A stretch of 11,632 nucleotides of DNA from NCBI GenBank assembly GCA_029820915.1, contig JALGUI010000047.1, forward strand, positions 2,916 to 14,547, given 5' to 3'. The translations under genes were made by a program, and so were the position numbers. Position 1 is the stretch's first letter, and each line of letters begins with the position of its first letter. Under the pieces are notes generated by a model. The model saw nothing but the letters and a program-made list of their open reading frames with translations. It was not told where the DNA came from and ran no database searches. This document shows positions 8,159 to 11,632 of this stretch, piece by piece. The stretch comes from Candidatus Zipacnadia bacterium (GTDB taxonomy: Bacteria; Armatimonadota; Zipacnadia; Zipacnadales; UBA5352).

Positions 8159-10402
8159 ATGGCGACCACGTGGAGGGAAACGGACTTGGACCTCTCGGAC
8201 AACGCGCTGACCGTTCTCGGTCGCCGCTACCTGAGGAAGGACCTCGAGGGCAACGTGGTCGAGCGGCCGGAGGACATGTTCCGCCGCGTCGCCGAGAACA
8301 TCGCGTCGGCCGACGCGAACTACGGCGCGAGCGAGCAGGAGGTCGCGCGCGTCGCGGACGAGTTCTACGGCATGATGGCCCGGCAGGAGTTCATGCCCAA
8401 CAGCCCGACGCTGATGAACGCGGGCCGGGAGTTCCAGCAGCTCTCCGCGTGTTTCGTGCTGCCCATCGAGGACTCGATGGAGAGCATCTTCGAGGCGGTC
8501 AAGGACACCGCGCTCATCCACAAGAGCGGCGGCGGCACGGGCTTCTCGTTCTCGCGACTGCGGCCCGCCGACGACATCGTCAGCTCCACGCGCGGCGTCT
8601 CCAGCGGCCCGGTCTCCTTCATGCGCGTGTTCGACGCCGCGACCGAGGCGATCAAGCAGGGCGGGGTGCGCCGCGGCGCCAACATGGCCGTGCTGCGGGT
8701 CGATCACCCGGACATCATGGACTTCGTCGAGGCGAAGACGGACCACTCTCAGCTCACCAACTTCAACCTCTCGGTCGGCGTGACCGACGCCTTCATGCGC
8801 GCCATGCAGCAGGGGGAGGAGTTCGCGCTCATCAACCCGCGCACCGGCGAGGAGTCGAGCAGCGTGAACGCCCGCGAGCTCTTCGGCCGCATGACCGAGC
8901 TGGCGTGGGCCGGCGGCGACCCGGGCGTGGTCTTCCTCGACCGCCTGAACGCCACGAACCCGACCCCGCACGTGGGCGAGATCGAGGCCACCAACCCGTG
9001 TGGCGAGCAGCCGCTCCTCCCCCATGAGTCGTGCAACCTGGGCTCGATCAACCTGGCGAAGATGGTCGAGGGCGACGGCGAGGCGGCGCGCCTCAACTGG
9101 GACCGTCTGCGCGACACCGTGCACCTGGCCGTGCACTTCCTCGACAACGTCATCGACATGAACCGCCTGCCTCTGGACGCGATCGCCGAGATGACGCGCG
9201 CGAATCGCAAGATCGGCCTGGGCGTGATGGGCTTCGCGGACATGCTGATCCTGCTGGGCGTGCCGTACAACGGCCAGGAGGCGGTGCGCACGGCCGAGGA
9301 GGTCATGCAGTTCGTGCGCGACGAGGCGCGCGCGGCGTCGCGGGAACTCGCTGAGAAGCGCGGGCCGTTCCCGAACTGGGAGGGCTCGACCTACGAGCAG
9401 GCCGGCGAGCCGCCCCTGCGCAATGCGACCGTCACGACCATCGCGCCGACCGGCACCATCAGCATCATCGCCGGCTGCTCGTCGGGCATCGAGCCGCTGT
9501 TCGCGGTCGTCTTCACCCGCCACGTGCTCGACCGGGACGAGCTGCTCGAGGTGCATCCCATCTTCGAGCGCGTCGCCCACGAGGGCGGCTTCCACAGTCC
9601 CGAGCTCATCAAGGAGATCGCGGCGAAGGGTTCGCTGCACGACATCGAGGAGCTTCCGGGCGACGTGCGCGAGCTGTTCGTCACGGCGCACGACGTCACG
9701 CCCGAGTGGCACGTGCGCATCCAGGCGGCCTTCCAGGAGTTCACCGACAACGCGGTCTCCAAGACCGTCAACTTTCCGAACCAGGCCACGGTGGACGACG
9801 TCGAGCAGGTCTACCGGCTCGCCTACGAGCTGGGCTGCAAGGGCGTGACCATCTACCGCGACGGCTCGCGCGACGAGCAGGTGCTGACGACGGGCAAGAC
9901 CGAGCGCGCGAAGGCGGGTGAGGCGCCGCCGGTGACGCCCCGCCCGCGGCCCCCCGTGGTGACCGGGTCCACACGCGTGGTGCGCACCGGGTGCGGCAAG
10001 CTCTACGTCACCATCAACCAGGATGAGCAGGGCCCGTTCGAACTGTTCGCGACCATGGGCAAGGCGGGCGGCTGCGCGGCGTCGCAGTCGGAGGCGATCG
10101 CGCGCCTGGTGTCGCTGGCCTTCCGCTGCGGGATTCCGGCGGAGGAGGTCGTCAGGCAGCTCCGGGGCATCAGTTGCCACATGCCCGCCTGGGAGGCAGG
10201 CGGTGAACGCATCCTGTCGTGCGCGGATGCGGTGGGCAAGGCCATCGAGCGGTCCCTGATGCCTGAGGCCGAGCAGCTTGCCATGGACTTCAACGGCACG
10301 GCGTTTGGCCACACGGGAGCGTGCCCCGACTGCGGCGGCACGCTGGTGTACGAGGGCGGCTGCAACGTCTGCCGCGACTGCGGCTACTCGCAGTGCGACT
10401 GA
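8159..10402 (+). CDS. nrdJ: Class II (adenosylcobalamin-dependent) ribonucleoside-diphosphate reductase
   Basis: Makes deoxyribonucleotides for DNA synthesis, with coenzyme B12 generating the thiyl radical, so no oxygen or separate radical subunit is needed. The protein is 747 aa; GGAGG lies six bases before ATG 8159. Motifs in order: NSPTLMNAG 81-89; C98 in SACF, first of the redox pair; GGGTGFSFSRLRP 124-136; N279-C281-E283 in NPCGE, the radical Cys and its partners; C292, the second redox Cys, 11 residues on as in the Thermotoga-type enzyme; PTGTISIIAGCSSGIEP 430-446. A TSCPD-type domain occupies about 605-700. The Cys-rich tail (C722, C725, C735, C738, C741, C746) combines a probable zinc ribbon with the redox shuttle. 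There is no N-terminal ATP cone, so overall dATP shut-off is not expected. All catalytic residues are present. Confidence 0.96.
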   Translation: MATTWRETDLDLSDNALTVLGRRYLRKDLEGNVVERPEDMFRRVAENIASADANYGASEQEVARVADEFYGMMARQEFMPNSPTLMNAGREFQQLSACFVLPIEDSMESIFEAVKDTALIHKSGGGTGFSFSRLRPADDIVSSTRGVSSGPVSFMRVFDAATEAIKQGGVRRGANMAVLRVDHPDIMDFVEAKTDHSQLTNFNLSVGVTDAFMRAMQQGEEFALINPRTGEESSSVNARELFGRMTELAWAGGDPGVVFLDRLNATNPTPHVGEIEATNPCGEQPLLPHESCNLGSINLAKMVEGDGEAARLNWDRLRDTVHLAVHFLDNVIDMNRLPLDAIAEMTRANRKIGLGVMGFADMLILLGVPYNGQEAVRTAEEVMQFVRDEARAASRELAEKRGPFPNWEGSTYEQAGEPPLRNATVTTIAPTGTISIIAGCSSGIEPLFAVVFTRHVLDRDELLEVHPIFERVAHEGGFHSPELIKEIAAKGSLHDIEELPGDVRELFVTAHDVTPEWHVRIQAAFQEFTDNAVSKTVNFPNQATVDDVEQVYRLAYELGCKGVTIYRDGSRDEQVLTTGKTERAKAGEAPPVTPRPRPPVVTGSTRVVRTGCGKLYVTINQDEQGPFELFATMGKAGGCAASQSEAIARLVSLAFRCGIPAEEVVRQLRGISCHMPAWEAGGERILSCADAVGKAIERSLMPEAEQLAMDFNGTAFGHTGACPDCGGTLVYEGGCNVCRDCGYSQCD

Positions 10403-10478
10403 GCGCCTGCCCGGCGCCCTCGCGCACGTCGGGCACGGGCGTCGAGCGAGGACACAGCGCGCGGCGAAGGGGCTGACC

Positions 10479-11219
10479 ATGATGGACACGTCAACGAGCA
10501 TCGGGCCGCAGTTCCAGGAGGTCACCAAGTACGCGCGTGGCCGCCCGGTTCCGCAGGCACCCGGCTGGGCGGCTCCGCCTCCGCCCTACAAGACCTACGA
10601 GAGCTACCTCGAACGCATCGAGCTGCCCGAGCCGGAGACGCAGGGCGGCACGCCGCTGTGGCAGGCGATCCTGCATCGCCGGTCGCAGCGACGCTTCACC
10701 GGCGAGCCGCTGAGCCTGACCGAGCTGTCGCAACTGCTGTGGGCGACCCAGGGCGTCACCGGCGAGGCGCCCGGCTTCGAGCTGCGCTCGGCGGCGTCGG
10801 CGGGGGCGCTGTACCCGAACGAGACCTACGTGGTGGTGCAGGCGGTCGAGGGCGTGCCGGAGGGCGTCTACCACTACGACGTGCGCGGGCACGCGCTGGG
10901 GATGCTGGCCGAGGGCGACTTCTCCGGCGAGGCGGCACAGGCCTGCCTCGGGCAGACCTGGGTGGCGCGTGCGGGAACGGTCTTCGTGTGGGGCGCGGTC
11001 GTGGTGCGCTGTGCCTGGAAGTACCAGAACCGCGCCTACCGCTACCTCTACCTCGACGCCGGACACCTCGGCGCCCAACTGCAGCTCGCGGCGCAGGCGC
11101 TGGAGCTGGGGGCGTGCAACATCGCGGCGTTCTTCGACGACGAGGTCGCGCGGCTCGTCGGGATCGACGGCCGCACCGAGGTCCCGGTCTACGTGACCGC
11201 CGTCGGTCGATCGGCGTAG
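10479..11219 (+). CDS. SagB/ThcOx-type nitroreductase-fold flavin oxidoreductase
   Basis: Predicted FMN-dependent oxidoreductase of 246 aa. ATG 10479 is chosen because AAGGGG (10467-10472) precedes it by six bases; the frame is open upstream but overlaps nrdJ. SagB-type features: an N-terminal EVTKYARG segment and PPPYKTY motif (14-40), the FMN-phosphate RRSQRRF block (68-73), LSLTELSQLLWATQGVT (78-94), SAASAGALYPNETYVVV (104-120), YRYLYLDAGHLGAQL (187-201) and GACNIAAFFDDE (211-222). Family members oxidise azolines to azoles in thiazole/oxazole-modified peptides, but many occur alone with unknown substrates. No cyclodehydratase, YcaO protein or precursor peptide is visible here, so a peptide-maturation role is unsupported. 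It lies 76 nt after nrdJ with no clear terminator between, so co-transcription is possible. It is not recognisable as BluB. Confidence 0.88.
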   Translation: MMDTSTSIGPQFQEVTKYARGRPVPQAPGWAAPPPPYKTYESYLERIELPEPETQGGTPLWQAILHRRSQRRFTGEPLSLTELSQLLWATQGVTGEAPGFELRSAASAGALYPNETYVVVQAVEGVPEGVYHYDVRGHALGMLAEGDFSGEAAQACLGQTWVARAGTVFVWGAVVVRCAWKYQNRAYRYLYLDAGHLGAQLQLAAQALELGACNIAAFFDDEVARLVGIDGRTEVPVYVTAVGRSA

Positions 11220-11343
11220 GGCCTCGGCGCGCTGGTGGTTATTTGCGGAAGACCGCGTACTGCAATGCGGACCTCCCCCGCCCTCGCCCCCTCGCCGGCA
11301 CGGCTATCCATTACCCACAAGTCGGGACGGCTGCGCCGAGGCC
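11220..11343. repeat. 11-bp inverted repeat directly after the nitroreductase stop
   Basis: GGCCTCGGCGC (11220-11230), starting at the base after the TAG, pairs perfectly with GCGCCGAGGCC (11333-11343) across 102 nt. The enclosed segment holds a small hairpin, GCGG AAGA CCGC at 11245-11256, and a pyrimidine-rich tract. It may be the 3' end structure of the transcript or the first helix of the larger structured region that follows. Confidence 0.5.
11281..11296. repeat. Tandem CCCTCGCC pair in a C-rich tract
   Basis: CCCTCGCC is repeated back to back at 11281-11288 and 11289-11296, inside a pyrimidine-rich stretch starting near 11272. It is simple, low-complexity intergenic sequence; no function is assigned. 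Confidence 0.5.
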
Positions 11344-11351
11344 ACGCGATG

Positions 11352-11374
11352 GACAAGCGGTGCGCCGCTTTGTC
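11352..11374 (+). other. Hairpin competing with the element's closing stem
   Basis: GACAAGCGG (11352-11360) can pair with CCGCTT (11365-11370) and GTC (11372-11374) around the loop TGCG, with a bulged T at 11371. Its 3' arm uses the same bases (11370-11374) that begin the 17-bp closing helix of the 11361-11630 element, so the two folds exclude each other. Confidence 0.4.
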
Positions 11375-11386
11375 GTACGGAGGGGC
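11361..11386. repeat. Left arm of the terminal inverted repeat (partner 11600-11630)
   Basis: The left arm, TGCGCCGC then T then TTGTCGTACGGAGGGGC, matches the reverse complement of 11600-11630 except that the right arm has six bases (ACGTCG when read inward) where the left has one T. Seventeen plus eight perfectly matched bases 213 nt apart cannot plausibly be chance. Target-site duplications cannot be judged because the window ends two bases after the right arm. Confidence 0.8.
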
Positions 11387-11630
11387 CGCTCCTCGCGCCG
11401 TCCGTGGTGGCGCGAGGAGTGACGCCTGCGCGGCTGTGTTGCGCAGGCGTCAGGTTCCATCCCGGCCCGCGCATAACCGCAGTCCCGCCTGTGGGCGGGA
11501 GCAAACGACGCAACGGCTGGGCTGGCATGGAAGCTGAGGCGCTGGCGCGCCTCACCCTCGCGCGGACCCCGCCCCTGGGCGGGGTCCGACGCTCGGGCAG
11601 CCCCTCCGTACGACAACGACGTGCGGCGCA
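11361..11630 (+). ncRNA. Candidate structured RNA or fold-back element bounded by inverted repeats
   Basis: TTGTCGTACGGAGGGGC (11370-11386) is perfectly complementary to 11600-11616. Outside it, TGCGCCGC (11361-11368) pairs with GCGGCGCA (11623-11630). Inside lie, in order: an 11-bp hairpin (11389-11399/11409-11419); a 12-bp hairpin (11420-11431/11441-11452); a 14-bp helix with one C-C mismatch and two G-T pairs (11455-11469/11518-11532) enclosing a 7-bp hairpin (11483-11489/11494-11500); an 8-bp hairpin (11535-11542/11547-11554); and a 12-bp hairpin (11563-11574/11577-11588). All are compatible in one multibranched fold. The G-T pairs would be C-A on the other strand, which favours a + strand RNA. 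I could not match it to RNase P, tmRNA, SRP or 6S RNA. A small non-autonomous transposable element is the main alternative. No promoter for it is convincing. Confidence 0.5.
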
Positions 11631-11632
11631 GA

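Noticed and set aside
10403..10478. Terminator between nrdJ and the nitroreductase gene
   Set aside because: Only weak stems (TGCCCG 10408-10413 with CGGGCA 10430-10435; CTCGC 10419-10423 with GCGAG 10446-10450) and no T tract; not enough to call.
10479..11219. BluB (lower-ligand synthase for B12) as identity of the nitroreductase-fold protein
   Set aside because: Attractive next to a B12-dependent enzyme, but the motifs and N-terminus are those of SagB/ThcOx-type proteins.
11235..11616. Small ORFs on both strands after the nitroreductase gene
   Set aside because: They overlie the hairpin-rich element, have poor starts, Arg/Ala/Pro-rich composition and no recognisable domain.
11361..11630. 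Known structured RNAs (RNase P RNA, tmRNA, SRP RNA, 6S RNA) and integron attC sites
   Set aside because: The diagnostic sequences (the GAGGAAAGTCC block of RNase P RNA, tRNA-like tmRNA ends, SRP GGAA tetraloop helix, attC GTTRRRY cores) are not seen, and the branching order does not match 6S RNA.

Overview
The window is GC-rich bacterial DNA, and every convincing gene lies on the + strand. In order it holds three tandem paralogous secreted lipoproteins, a monocistronic gyrA, an adenosylcobalamin-dependent ribonucleotide reductase (nrdJ), a stand-alone SagB-type nitroreductase, and a final ~410 bp non-coding stretch rich in dyad symmetry. A class II ribonucleotide reductase, lipoprotein signal peptides and clusters of PD40/TolB-like propellers suggest a free-living bacterium from a deep or poorly sampled high-GC phylum (Armatimonadota-like is my guess only). 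No 16S rRNA or diagnostic marker is present to settle it.

Region 1 (50-5101): three lipoproteins of 539, 530 and 529 aa share one architecture. Each has a lipobox signal peptide, a Gly/Pro-rich linker, a short motif containing IGPM and RPASTA, six PD40 (TolB-like) propeller blades, and a C-terminal domain of about 170 aa that I do not recognise. They are 187 and 62 nt apart. Likely starts are set by clear ribosome binding sites, which makes genes 2 and 3 nearly equal in length. Which paralogue is closest changes from blade to blade, as expected from recombination within the array.

Region 2 (5102-7887): a hairpin ends the lipoprotein array. It is followed by three GGCCC motifs spaced about one helical turn apart, a near-consensus housekeeping promoter (TTGACG, 17 bp, TATACT), a ~77-nt leader, gyrA and a strong intrinsic terminator. 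GyrA has the catalytic Arg-Tyr pair and a canonical GyrA box. It carries Gln where E. coli has Ser83, the quinolone anchor.

Region 3 (7888-11219): a second probable promoter preceded by an 8-nt direct repeat, a ~120-nt leader without a recognisable cobalamin riboswitch, then nrdJ (747 aa, no ATP cone, TSCPD domain plus Cys-rich tail). A SagB-type flavin oxidoreductase lies 76 nt downstream and may be co-transcribed.

Region 4 (11220-11632): no credible gene. An 11-bp inverted repeat begins at the base after the nitroreductase stop codon. A ~270-nt element follows at 11361-11630, bounded by a 17+8 bp inverted repeat and packed with five further helices. They fold into one multibranched structure with G-T pairs that favour a + strand RNA. 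This is the best candidate in the window for something undescribed: a structured non-coding RNA or a small non-autonomous mobile element.
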